A stretch of 64,000 nucleotides of DNA from the NCBI GenBank assembly GCA_003131315.1, contig PKUV01000154.1:67582-131581 (forward strand), in the 5' to 3' direction. Shown here piece by piece: positions 43,035 through 50,772 of this stretch (position 1 is its first letter; the number at the start of each line of letters is the position of its first letter). A program made the translations under genes and the position numbers. Source of the DNA: Acidobacteriaceae bacterium. Lineage in GTDB: Bacteria; Acidobacteriota; Terriglobia; Terriglobales; Acidobacteriaceae. Under the pieces are notes generated by a model. It worked only from the letters and a program-made list of their open reading frames with translations, was not told the origin of the DNA and searched no databases.

Positions 43035-44558
43035 CTAGCCCTGGGAAGGATGCAACACGCGGAATGTGCTGCCCCCGTTCGACCACACCAGCACCAGCGC
43101 ATCCTGACCGTTGGGCACGCCCGAGAGCGCCTGTGCCACTTCGGACGCCGATTTCACCGCGTGCCGGTTTACTTCCATGATCACGTCCCCACGCTGCAAG
43201 CCCGCGTTATCCGCCGGGCTGCCGGGTTGAACCTCTTCCACGATGGCGCCGTGGACCGACTCCTGCGTTTGCAGTTCATTGCGAACCTCCGGAGTCAACT
43301 CCGCGAGCTTTATCCCCCAGCGGCCCTTGTGTTCGCCGCCGGCGGTCTCTGTGCCTTTATCGCCGCCCAGCACTTCGAGCGTCACTGGAACGCTCGTCAC
43401 CTTGCTGTCCCGCATCACCTCCAGATGGATGGTCTCACCCGGCCGCTTCTGTCCGACTAACATTTGCAACTGACCAGCGTCCGTAACAGGTTTCCCGTCG
43501 AGTTTGGTGATCACGTCTCCGGTGCGCAGGCCCGCTTTCGCTCCGGGCGCGTCCGGCTGAACGTCGCTGACCAGCGCTCCCTCAGCTTTGTTCATCTGGA
43601 AAAACTTGGCGTTGTCGGGAGTCACATCGGCGATCTGAATTCCGATGAACGCGTGCGTCACTTTTCCGTCCCGGATCAGCGTCTCCACCGTAGGCTGGAC
43701 AATCTGGGAAGGAATCGCAAAGCCCATTCCCGAGAATGATCCGGAGGATGAAATCAGGAAGGTATTGATTCCGATAAGTTCGCCGCGCGCGTCAACTAAG
43801 GCTCCGCCGGAGTTGCCGGGATTGATGGCAGCGTCGGTCTGGATGAACTCGCCCGGCTTGCGTCGATCGTTTGCGTCAGGATTGGGACGGTTCAGCGCGC
43901 TGATGATGCCGCGCGTCACCGTGAAGCGGAATCCGTACGGATTCCCGAAGGCGAGCACCGTCTGTCCGGGGTGCAAGCCGGCAGAGTTACCCCAAGGCAC
44001 GCTCGGCAGGTTGGTTGCATTGACCTTGATGACCGCGAGGTCCGTCAGCGGGTCGGCGCCCACCAACTTCGCGGGCAGCACCTCCCGGTTGCTCATGGTG
44101 ACGCGAATATCGACCGCTCCGTCGATCACGTGATTGTTGGTGACGATATATCCGTCGGGAGAGATGATCACGCCGCTGCCCAGGCCGTGTTCCATTCTGT
44201 TCTGAGGCTGCGACGGCATGTTGAACTGACGACCGAAAGGGTTGCCGGGACCGAAGAATTGCTGCATGTCGGGCATACCTTCCGGACCGCTCTGCTGCGC
44301 GTTCGCTTTCGACACGACTGTGACATTCACGACCGCCGGTGTAACTCGTGCCGCCAGCGTTTCCATTGCGCGGTCGAGCGTGAGCAACGCTCCGACACTG
44401 TTGTCATCAAGCGGCGCCGCGGCCGGAGCCGCTGCCGCTGCGGTTGCAGACTTCGTAAAGTTGAAGGTCGCCACTGACCCAACTGCCACTAGGGCAACTA
44501 GAGCCACCACCAGACGCCTCGTCACCACTGCCTTACAGCGTTCTATCCACATCTTCAT
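43035..44558 (-). CDS. HtrA/Deg-family periplasmic serine protease
   Basis: 507 residues. N-terminal membrane/signal segment (RRLVVALVALVAVGSVATFN), Ala-rich linker, trypsin-like domain with catalytic His (IVTNNHVIDGA), Asp (LTDLAVIKVNA) and Ser (INPGNSGGALVD), followed by two PDZ domains (FIGIQIADVTPDNAKF...GLRTGDVITKLDGKPVTD and GLQRGDVIMEVNRHAVKS). It degrades or refolds damaged envelope proteins. An 18-20 bp inverted repeat in its leader matches the one before the blaI-like gene two genes upstream, so it is probably under BlaI-type control rather than sigma-E/Cpx. Confidence 0.94.
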   Translation of the reverse strand: MKMWIERCKAVVTRRLVVALVALVAVGSVATFNFTKSATAAAAAPAAAPLDDNSVGALLTLDRAMETLAARVTPAVVNVTVVSKANAQQSGPEGMPDMQQFFGPGNPFGRQFNMPSQPQNRMEHGLGSGVIISPDGYIVTNNHVIDGAVDIRVTMSNREVLPAKLVGADPLTDLAVIKVNATNLPSVPWGNSAGLHPGQTVLAFGNPYGFRFTVTRGIISALNRPNPDANDRRKPGEFIQTDAAINPGNSGGALVDARGELIGINTFLISSSGSFSGMGFAIPSQIVQPTVETLIRDGKVTHAFIGIQIADVTPDNAKFFQMNKAEGALVSDVQPDAPGAKAGLRTGDVITKLDGKPVTDAGQLQMLVGQKRPGETIHLEVMRDSKVTSVPVTLEVLGGDKGTETAGGEHKGRWGIKLAELTPEVRNELQTQESVHGAIVEEVQPGSPADNAGLQRGDVIMEVNRHAVKSASEVAQALSGVPNGQDALVLVWSNGGSTFRVLHPSQG

Positions 44559-44574
44559 TTTCTTTTCTCCTTGT

Positions 44575-44594
44575 ACAACTAATTATCTAGTTGT
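44575..44594. promoter_or_regulatory. Inverted-repeat operator before htrA
   Basis: ACAACTA-ATTATC-TAGTTGT is a perfect 7+6+7 palindrome, 17 bases upstream of the protease start, followed by an extra half site TTAGTTG (44594-44600). The AACTAATT core and TAGTTG arm are shared with the site at 46503 before the blaI-like gene. Probably the binding site of the BlaI-family repressor. Confidence 0.6.
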
Positions 44595-44614
44595 TAGTTG
44601 CAAAAAAAATTAGG

Positions 44615-46078
44615 CTAAATTGAATTGGCTACAGGCACTCCCGACAACCGGTCGCGAACTGGGCTCACCCACGTCACTCGCCACACCTGTACGCTCCACA
44701 CCGACGAATCGGAGGTCGTGTACTGCGTGGCTTCAATAAAGACCAGCGTTCGGATTTGAGGCACGATTTCCTGATCCGCACCTGCGCTTGCCTCGACTAC
44801 TCGGTCGCGCGGCGGTGCGGCGTTCAATCGGGCAGCAAGTACGTGAGCCGGAGCAAGCTGGCGCCCCGCCGCAGCGTGCGCATGAACAACTTTGGCTGTC
44901 GTCCCCACCGATGACGACTCGCCCGTCCGCAACGCGGCGGGAATCACCGCCGTCGTTCGGAATGAAGACTGGACCGAAGACTGGAACGAAGCCGGGCTGA
45001 CCGCAGCCGAGTACCCGTGATCGGAGTTGCTTGCCAGCACGCCGCGATCAAACGCGACGAACTGGGGTGCGTGCGGCAGCACCACCAGGCAGATCATGGA
45101 AAAAGCGCCGACCATGCCCAGCGCCGGCTTCCAGACTCGCGTGGCCACTGGCCGGTTTGTGTCGAGAATCTGCGCGAGCCGCAGTGAAGCCTCGCGGGCT
45201 CGGTGCACAGCCGCCTGGGCCATCGACCATCGCCTGTGCGAAAGACGATGCGCCAGACTCTTTTCCAGCAGCGAGACCAGACAACTGGCGTATCCGCGCG
45301 GGTTGGCGGTTTCGGCCAGCACGGCATCGTCACAAGCCATCTCGCGTTCCACCGAAAGCCGATTCTCAATCCACCACACCGCGGGATGAAAGAAGAACAG
45401 AGCGCGCACGAGCTTCTGAATGAGATTGGTCCAGTCGTCCCAACGCCGCAGGTGTGCGAATTCGTGCAGCAGGACGACGTTGAGATCGTTGGGCGGCAGT
45501 TCTCGCAACGCCCAGGCTGGCAGGATAATTGTCTGCTTCCAGAAACCAATCGCGGCAGGTACGCGCACGCACTCAGACGTGGCGATCGTTATTGACTTAG
45601 AGGCGACTGACCTTGACGCGCCGATTGCATCCACCGTTTTTCGCACGACCGGATCGAGATCCGCTGCGACGATCGGAGTGCAACTCCGGCGCAATTGCCG
45701 CAGGCGCCAAAGCCCAGCCGCCAAACGCACCATCGCCGCGCCCGCCCCCAGAGCCCAGGCGAGGAAAACAAAAAGCGCCCACCGGCCGGGTATGGTGATC
45801 GCCGGCCGCAGGCTTCTCCCTGACATCGCCGACGACATAAACGACGACACCCCTGCCGCCATCGGCGCCCGCCCTTCGCCGAAACCACCCAGCACAGGAA
45901 GCGCGGCGACCGTCAGCAGGGCCAGAAACCAGACGGCAAATCGGGTTCCCGAATTCTGCCTGCGCAAAACACGGAGCAACGCCCAGGCAAAAAGCGCGAT
46001 CAGGAATCCTTCGGGAAGCGCGTTGAGAATGCGCTCGACCGAGATCTGTGCAACTGTCTGCAACGGAAGCCAGCTCAT
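44615..46078 (-). CDS. M56-family (BlaR1-like) membrane metallopeptidase
   Basis: 487 residues. Membrane segments at about 20-38, 48-65, 96-125 and 325-345. The cytoplasmic zinc-protease motif is VLLHEFAHLRRWDDW (about 199-213), with the downstream EREMACDDAVL. In BlaR1/MecR1 this protease cleaves the BlaI repressor after a ligand is sensed outside. The C-terminal ~150 residues after the last membrane helix differ from the penicillin-binding sensor and contain no S-x-x-K serine module, so the signal is not a beta-lactam through that domain. Overlaps the BlaI-like gene by ATGA. Confidence 0.88.
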   Translation of the reverse strand: MSWLPLQTVAQISVERILNALPEGFLIALFAWALLRVLRRQNSGTRFAVWFLALLTVAALPVLGGFGEGRAPMAAGVSSFMSSAMSGRSLRPAITIPGRWALFVFLAWALGAGAAMVRLAAGLWRLRQLRRSCTPIVAADLDPVVRKTVDAIGASRSVASKSITIATSECVRVPAAIGFWKQTIILPAWALRELPPNDLNVVLLHEFAHLRRWDDWTNLIQKLVRALFFFHPAVWWIENRLSVEREMACDDAVLAETANPRGYASCLVSLLEKSLAHRLSHRRWSMAQAAVHRAREASLRLAQILDTNRPVATRVWKPALGMVGAFSMICLVVLPHAPQFVAFDRGVLASNSDHGYSAAVSPASFQSSVQSSFRTTAVIPAALRTGESSSVGTTAKVVHAHAAAGRQLAPAHVLAARLNAAPPRDRVVEASAGADQEIVPQIRTLVFIEATQYTTSDSSVWSVQVWRVTWVSPVRDRLSGVPVANSI

Positions 46079-46458
46079 TTCGCGTCGCTCCGATCCAGCA
46101 TCTCCCGGAGGCGAGCAAGTTCCTCCGGCCCGATGCCCTGGTCCTCGAGGAGGTTCAAGACGAGTTGCTCGTGAGAGTTCTTGAAAAAGCGACTCACGAG
46201 ATGCCGGATTTCCGAGCGCGTCGCCTCTTTCTGCCCCACCAGCGGCGTGTACACGTGCGCCCGTCCATCCTTTAGGTGTTTCAAATAGCCTTTTCTTTCC
46301 AGGACACGGATGGTGGTCAAGACAGAGTTATAGGCCAGGGCAGGCTTTTGAGTAATAGAATCAAGCACTTGCTGGACCGTGCCTGATCCCTTCAGCCAGA
46401 GCACGTTCATGATCCGCAGCTCGGCTTCGGTCAAAGTTCCCGATTGTCTCGGCGGCAC
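46075..46458 (-). CDS. BlaI/MecI-family transcriptional repressor
   Basis: 127 residues from GTG 46458, chosen because GAGGAGGGG precedes it; the longer open frame upstream crosses the operator. Winged-helix domain: LTEAELRIMNVLWLKGSGTV, ITQKPALAYNSVLTTIRVLE, RKGYLKHLKDGRAHVYTPLV. The C-terminal dimer helix follows (LVSRFFKNSHEQLVLNLLED). Such repressors bind as dimers to inverted repeats and are cut by the partner M56 protease. It sits in a bicistronic operon with that protease, with an 18-bp inverted repeat 44 bases upstream of the start. Confidence 0.92.
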   Translation of the reverse strand: MPPRQSGTLTEAELRIMNVLWLKGSGTVQQVLDSITQKPALAYNSVLTTIRVLERKGYLKHLKDGRAHVYTPLVGQKEATRSEIRHLVSRFFKNSHEQLVLNLLEDQGIGPEELARLREMLDRSDAK

Positions 46459-46502
46459 CGGATGCCCCTCCTCGGACCTTAGACGCTGCACGCAGCGAAA
46501 GG

Positions 46503-46520
46503 TAACTAATTCTTTAGTTG
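46503..46520. promoter_or_regulatory. Inverted-repeat operator before the blaI-like gene
   Basis: TAACTA-ATTCTT-TAGTTG is an 18-bp palindrome with one mismatch (T/C at the first position), lying 44-62 bases upstream of the blaI-like start. Same half-site and spacing as the htrA site at 44575. Indicates autorepression of the blaI-M56 operon. Confidence 0.6.
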
Positions 46521-46730
46521 CAAGGGAAAAGCCGAGGGTTGCTTCCCGGCTCTGGAGGCATTTCCGCTGGAGCAGTGCCTGCCTCAATTCAACAATCGAA
46601 CTTAGCCCCAAGCGGTAACGTGTTTGGGAGAACTCTCATTCTAGGTGGTCCCGTTTTCGGGGGCTACGTCAGACCCATGCTCAGGCGAAGGGATTTGTCG
46701 ACCACGCCGAAAGCAGCCTCCAGATCGGAA

Positions 46731-47100
46731 CTACTTCGGCCGCGCCGCCACTCGCAGATAGGGCTTCAGAGTCTTCCAGCCGCTGGGATATTTTTGTTTG
46801 GCCTGCTCTTCCGAAACCGACGTTGGATCGAGGGATGGCCAGCGCGTTTAAACCCTACTACATTAGTAGAGAATAGAATATCCAGCGGCTGCCAGCTCGT
46901 CAACCGGGGCCAAGCCGGTTCCGGCAGGATGATGGTATCGCATCGGGCCGCTGAGCGATCGCCAGCCTCGAAGTGCACCGTCCCAGCTGCATTTTTGTTC
47001 GCGCCACAAAGCAGGACAATCGGCGTGATAACCATGTCGTCAATGTGCGCGTCGGTGGAAATTGTGTGGAAGTTCTCCGCGGCGAAGTTACGCTCGCCAT
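46731..47100 (-). pseudogene. Decayed coding sequence, family not identified
   Basis: In 46731-46847 a 38-residue minus-strand frame (RWPSLDPTSVSEEQAKQKYP then SGWKTLKPYLRV) looks like a real protein C-terminus but opens only after an in-frame TAA. Further upstream another frame (MVITPIVLLCGANKNAAGTV..., 46766-47035) and a third are open, with no single frame joining them. This suggests a gene broken by frameshifts. The stretch 46459-47303 contains nothing else recognisable except a CTACT-ACATT-AGTAG palindrome at 46855-46869. Confidence 0.35.
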
Positions 47101-47303
47101 CTAGCGGATCAAAACGCTGCGACAGTCGCGGCTTTCAGCCCGATGGCACGATCTTGCCTTACACCAGAGTGCCATTGGCGAGCGCGCTACTTTACCGGCG
47201 CTGCGTTTCTGTTTAGCATTCAACCTCGCTCGCGGTTCTCAAAAAAAGAAATCAGGTATCGAATTCAGAAAACATTTGTGACGACAGTCTCCCGGTCAGG
47301 CCA

Positions 47304-47732
47304 ATGAAGCCCAAGAAAACGATTCTTTGTGTGGACGATAACGAACAGTCACTCTCCATCCGCAAAATCATGCTTGAAACGCGGGGCTACCGCGTGCTCG
47401 CGTGCAACAGTGGCGAACTGGCACTCGAAGCCTTCCGCCGCGGCGGGGTTGACCTGGTGCTCACCGACCTGATCATGCCCGGTGTGGATGGTTCGCGGCT
47501 GATCGAAGAAATCAAAAGTCTTTCTCCGCAGACTCCGGCTGTGCTGATCTCCGGCCGGACCAAAATCTACGAGCGTGAAACGCTCGCCGATGTTTTTCTC
47601 TCCAAGGGAATGTACGAACCCGCGGATCTACTGGAACGCATTCGCCTGTTGTTGGTGCGCAAGCGCGGCCCCAAGCGTCAGGTTGAACTCCGCGCCCGTG
47701 CGATGGACGTGGAGCATGCGACCGTGGCGTGA
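47304..47732 (+). CDS. Single-domain response regulator (CheY-like)
   Basis: 142 residues. Receiver fold with acidic pocket DD (11-12), phospho-acceptor Asp55 in LVLTDLIMPGVDG, and Ser/Thr in AVLISGRTKI. The usual conserved Lys appears as SKGM (FLSKGMYEPADLL). A basic 25-residue tail follows without a DNA-binding domain. It is an orphan: no kinase adjoins. Output is presumably by protein interaction. Confidence 0.88.
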   Translation: MKPKKTILCVDDNEQSLSIRKIMLETRGYRVLACNSGELALEAFRRGGVDLVLTDLIMPGVDGSRLIEEIKSLSPQTPAVLISGRTKIYERETLADVFLSKGMYEPADLLERIRLLLVRKRGPKRQVELRARAMDVEHATVA

Positions 47733-47740
47733 GCAGAATC

Positions 47741-47847
47741 ATTGAGGCATTTAGTCATTGAATCATTGAGTCATTGAAACCATGAAGCAATGGGTCGATG
47801 ACTAAATGTCTCAAGGATTCAATGCCTCAATGATTCAATGACTCAAT
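47741..47847. repeat. Octamer word array forming a long inverted repeat
   Basis: Seven tandem ~8-base units of the ATTGAGGC/ATTGAGTC type (47741-47796) face six units of the reverse complement (GACTAAAT, GTCTCAAG, GATTCAAT, GCCTCAAT, GATTCAAT, GACTCAAT; 47800-47847). The transcript can fold into one long hairpin. It fills the gap between the response regulator and the ABC ATPase. The same words recur at 52377-52492. Confidence 0.8.
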
Positions 47848-47879
47848 CACGCTTCTCCGTGTGATATCGTTTTCACTGG

Positions 47880-48605
47880 ATGTCGGCCTTCATCGAAGCC
47901 AGGGAACTGTGCAAAACCTACCGGGTTGGCAAAGTTGATGTGCCAGCCCTGCGCGGTATCTCCTTCAGCGTGCAAAAGGGAGAGTTCGTCACGGTCGTGG
48001 GCCCTTCGGGCAGCGGCAAGTCCACGCTCTTCTATCTGCTCGGCGGATTGACCCGCGCCGACTCGGGAAGCGTTACCATCGACGGCGTGGATTTCGCCAC
48101 CCTTTCCGACGGCGAGCGCACCCGGTTGCGCAAAAGCAAGATCGGATTCGTCTTCCAGAAATTCAATCTTCTGCCTACGCTCAGCGCGCGCTCGAATATC
48201 GAGATTGCCGCCGACATCGCCGGCAAGGCCATGCCCGATCCCGAGTTCCTGAAGAAGATCACCGGGATGCTCGGCATCGCCCAACGTCTGGCGCATCGCC
48301 CCAACGAGCTTTCCGGCGGCGAGCAGCAGAGAGTCGCGCTCGCACGGGCTCTCATCAACCGCCCCGCCATCGTGCTCGCCGACGAGCCCACCGGCAACCT
48401 CGATTCGAAAAGCTCGGGCGTCGTCCTCAACATGCTGCGCCAGTCGAACAAGGATTTGGGGCAGACCGTGCTCATGATTACGCACAATCCCGAGGCCGCC
48501 GAGTATGGCGACCGCATCGTCCACATGCGCGACGGCCAGATCGTAACGCCCGACGAAGACCCGCAGTGGGCGCCGCATCATCCAGCCGAACACTTGCAGC
48601 CCTGA
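47880..48605 (+). CDS. ABC transporter ATP-binding protein (MacB/LolD type)
   Basis: 241 residues. Walker [13 protein letters not shown] (about 41-52), Q-loop FVFQKFNLLP, signature LSGGEQQRVALARAL, Walker B IVLADEPTGNLD and the switch His in MITHNP. The sequence style (KTYRVGKVDVPALRGISF) fits the MacB/LolD/FtsE group, which serves lipoprotein release or export pumps. No membrane subunit is next to it, so the permease must be encoded elsewhere or the gene is an orphan. The C-terminal tail is Pro/His-rich. Confidence 0.9.
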   Translation: MSAFIEARELCKTYRVGKVDVPALRGISFSVQKGEFVTVVGPSGSGKSTLFYLLGGLTRADSGSVTIDGVDFATLSDGERTRLRKSKIGFVFQKFNLLPTLSARSNIEIAADIAGKAMPDPEFLKKITGMLGIAQRLAHRPNELSGGEQQRVALARALINRPAIVLADEPTGNLDSKSSGVVLNMLRQSNKDLGQTVLMITHNPEAAEYGDRIVHMRDGQIVTPDEDPQWAPHHPAEHLQP

Positions 48606-48623
48606 TCGCGCATAGGCGCCCTC

Positions 48624-49468
48624 TCAGAACAGCATTCGCGCCGTGAGCACAAGTCCGTGATTGTAAGTATGGAATTGTGTGGTTGCGATCTGCATCCCTC
48701 CGCCAAAAACTAAGGCGAGGCGGTTGCGAGGATCGCGCTCCAACTTAAACTTACTGAGCATCAGTCCCGGCGTGACGAAGTCCTGCACGCGGCCGTCGTT
48801 GGCGCCGCCATGATAGAACGTCGCGTTGTTCTCGATCTCCGGCCAAAAAACTTGCCGAGGTGGTACTGCGTTGCTGCGTTCCACACCACGACGCGGCCCA
48901 GTTTCGCCGTGTCGCCCGCGGGCAGGATTCCGCCCAGAGTCGATTGCACATCGAACTTTCCGAAGCCCTTTCCTGCGCAAAGGGTGGGTGCAATCGTGGC
49001 GTCGAGACTTCCATTCTTGTAGCTGCCGGTCGGCAACGTGCCCGTCAGGGAAAAACTTAACGAATAGTTGCCGTGGGCTTGGTTGCCTGCCGCCAGACGG
49101 TACTTCAGCAGCATGGAAAAATCGCCAGAGCCATCTTTCGCCTTCGAGTTGTGCTGGATATAGGGCGGAGCCAGAACATCGAATTCGACTTTGTACCAGG
49201 GCACAAAGCTGATGCCTTTGCCGTTGTCATAGTTTCAGGTATCGGTCCGAGCGGGCGCGACCTGGCGGACGAAATCGGTGCGGGCCACCTGCAACAGCCC
49301 CGACGACGCCGTGACCACCGGAATGGGCCAGGACGGCTGCTGCGCCAGCGTATCGCGCACCCGGTCTTCCCAGCTTGCGAAGAATCCCCCGCTCTGCACA
49401 GCACACAGGGCGCTGCCGCCAACCATCACCATTGCGCACACGAAGACCACCAGCCTCTTGGAGATCAC
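48624..49468 (-). pseudogene. Outer-membrane beta-barrel gene broken by a TGA and a frameshift
   Basis: Reading from ATG 49468: signal peptide (KRLVVFVCAMVMVGGSALCA), then a frame ending ...QVAPARTDT at TGA 49235-49237. The same frame resumes at once as NYDNGKGISFVPWYKVEF and continues with barrel-like strands (YSLSFSLTGTLPTGSYKNGS, KFDVQSTLGGILPAGDTAKL, NAATQYHLGKFF). At a run of six A (48845-48850) the frame must shift: a seventh A would give KFFWPEIENNATFYHGGAND and carry on to the natural end LVLTARMLF. Two independent lesions point to a pseudogene; a sequencing error in the homopolymer or a TGG-to-TGA change is possible. The intact protein would be about 280 residues, resembling acidobacterial transporter-like barrels. 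Confidence 0.7.
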
Positions 49469-49743
49469 AATACCTCCCGGTTGAAATTCAAGCTCTCAAG
49501 CTTGACTTGTTTTTGTCAGAACTCAGGTCGATTCCCCACGCGAACAGTTGCCAAGTTTTTTAGCCGTTATGCCGGGACGTGCCCATAGTCCGAATCGATT
49601 AGAGCTGGTCCACGTGAATGGTTCCGAGTAGGGCGCGAGTTCAGAGGCTGCCGAAAAAGTCTTGATTCACGCGAGTTTTGGGAAGGCACGACTTCACAGG
49701 CGGCGGAAATAACTCGGGCTTCGTCTCAGCTCTAGCGACACCA

Positions 49744-49820
49744 GGTTTCGTATCAGGGCATCGCTTTAGCGATGCCGAAGTTCTTCGAAATTCGACGCCC
49801 CTTTAGGGGCTGGGCGCCGA
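49744..49820. repeat. Second copy of the palindromic element core
   Basis: About 77 bases closely match 41420-41497, including the two hairpins (GGCATCGCTTTAGCGATGCC and GCCCCTTTAGGGGC). AGGCTGCCGAAAA at 49644 resembles the terminal repeat of the other copy, so this copy is probably larger and degenerate. It lies in the otherwise featureless stretch 49469-49937 upstream of tRNA-Gly. Confidence 0.7.
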
Positions 49821-49937
49821 CATTTAACAGCCGTGGCGCTCAGACCCACAAAAAATGCGGGCTTTAGAGCAGCGCGACGATCAGCGGGTGCGGTGATTTG
49901 GCACCGAATGCGCAAGTGCTGTAAAATAGGCCAGCGA

Positions 49938-50012
49938 GCGGGAGTAACTCAGCGGTAGAGTGCGACCTTGCCAAGGTCGAAGTCGCGGGTTCAATCCCCG
50001 TCTCCCGCTCCA
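49938..50012 (+). tRNA. tRNA-Gly (anticodon GCC)
   Basis: Acceptor GCGGGAG pairs with CTCCCGC, D-loop AGCGGTAG, anticodon loop TTGCCAA (anticodon GCC) in a GACCT-like stem, T-loop TTCAATC in a CGGG/CCCG stem, and encoded CCA. All arms fold. Confidence 0.95.
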
Positions 50013-50021
50013 GTTTTTTTG

Positions 50022-50048
50022 AAGCCCTGCCCCGGCGAGGGCTTTTCG
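50022..50048 (+). terminator. Hairpin between tRNA-Gly and tRNA-Cys
   Basis: AAGCCCT (50022-50028) pairs with AGGGCTT (50038-50044), followed by a T-rich TTCGTTTT. A plausible terminator after tRNA-Gly. Confidence 0.5.
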
Positions 50049-50077
50049 TTTTAGCGTGTCGTCTTAGTGAACGATCC

Positions 50078-50151
50078 GGCGCGGTAGCCAAGTGGTAAGG
50101 CCGAGGTCTGCAAAACCTCCATCGTGAGTTCGATTCTCACCCGCGCCTCCA
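50078..50151 (+). tRNA. tRNA-Cys (anticodon GCA)
   Basis: Acceptor GGCGCGG pairs with CCGCGCC, D-loop AGTGGTAAGG, anticodon loop CTGCAAA (anticodon GCA) in a GAGGT/ACCTC stem, T-loop TTCGATT in a GTGAG/CTCAC stem, and encoded CCA. Confidence 0.95.
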
Positions 50152-50325
50152 ACATCTTCCTGAGCCCTCGAACCACTACCGGCAGTGATGCCGCCGCCTT
50201 TCCGCTTCAGCCTATGTTCAGGTTCCCTGTAAACTATCGTTCTAACCTATCGTTCGAAATAATCGTTCGGAGCCGCGGAACACAGCCTGCGGCCAGCAAC
50301 GCAAACCAGGAACAGGAGAATGAAA

Positions 50326-50694
50326 ATGAGGACGTCAATATTGTTAGGAATTCTGCTTGTGCTGCTCACCTTGGCAGCGTGGGGCAGCGACCAGAGCAAG
50401 GCCAGCCATGCGGCTCTGAGCAAAGAAGCGAAGATCACCATGGAACAGGCGCAAAAGGCTGCCTTGGCCAGGGAGGCCGGCAAGATTCAGGAGAAGGAGC
50501 TTGAACGGGAAAAAGGACGCCTGATCTATTCCTTCGACATCAAGATGGCGGACGGCATTCACGAAGTCAACATCGATGCCATGACGGGCGAGGTCGTGGA
50601 AGACACGGTCGAAAGCGCCGCCGCCGAAGCCAAAGAGAAAGCGACTGATAAGAAGCAAAAAAAGAACGACAAGAGCACGCCACCAAACAACTAA
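50326..50694 (+). CDS. Secreted PepSY-domain protein
   Basis: 122 residues from ATG 50326; the ATG 6 bases earlier is too close to the AGGAG (50314-50318). Signal peptide (RTSILLGILLVLLTLAAWGS). PepSY-like fold: AKITMEQAQKAALAREAGKI, IYSFDIKMADGIHEVNIDAM, TGEVVEDTVES. The C-terminus is Lys/Glu-rich. PepSY domains in the envelope are thought to inhibit proteases; no partner is adjacent. A strong terminator follows. Confidence 0.85.
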   Translation: MRTSILLGILLVLLTLAAWGSDQSKASHAALSKEAKITMEQAQKAALAREAGKIQEKELEREKGRLIYSFDIKMADGIHEVNIDAMTGEVVEDTVESAAAEAKEKATDKKQKKNDKSTPPNN

Positions 50695-50709
50695 CCGCTG
50701 CGCCCGGCG

Positions 50710-50762
50710 GTGGGGGAAAGCCCCACTTTTTCGCGTGCTTCGTTCTTCGCGAAAGAGTGGGG
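50710..50762. terminator. Two overlapping hairpins, bidirectional terminator
   Basis: GTGGGG (50710-50715) pairs with CCCCAC (50721-50726), followed by TTTTT: a textbook terminator for the PepSY gene. The same CCCCAC also starts a longer hairpin, 50721-50735 with 50748-50762 (15 positions, one G.T), so the two structures are mutually exclusive. The second could terminate the convergent aldehyde dehydrogenase transcript. Confidence 0.75.
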
Positions 50763-50772
50763 GAAGAGCACA

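Noticed and set aside
47741-47847. Word arrays as CRISPR repeats
   Set aside because: Units are only 7-8 bp without unique spacers, and arms are inverted; no cas genes nearby.
49235-49237. In-frame TGA as a possible selenocysteine codon, given the tRNA-Sec in the window
   Set aside because: The same gene has an independent frameshift downstream, the position looks like a lost Trp (DTxNYDNGKG), and no convincing SECIS-like hairpin was seen right after the TGA.
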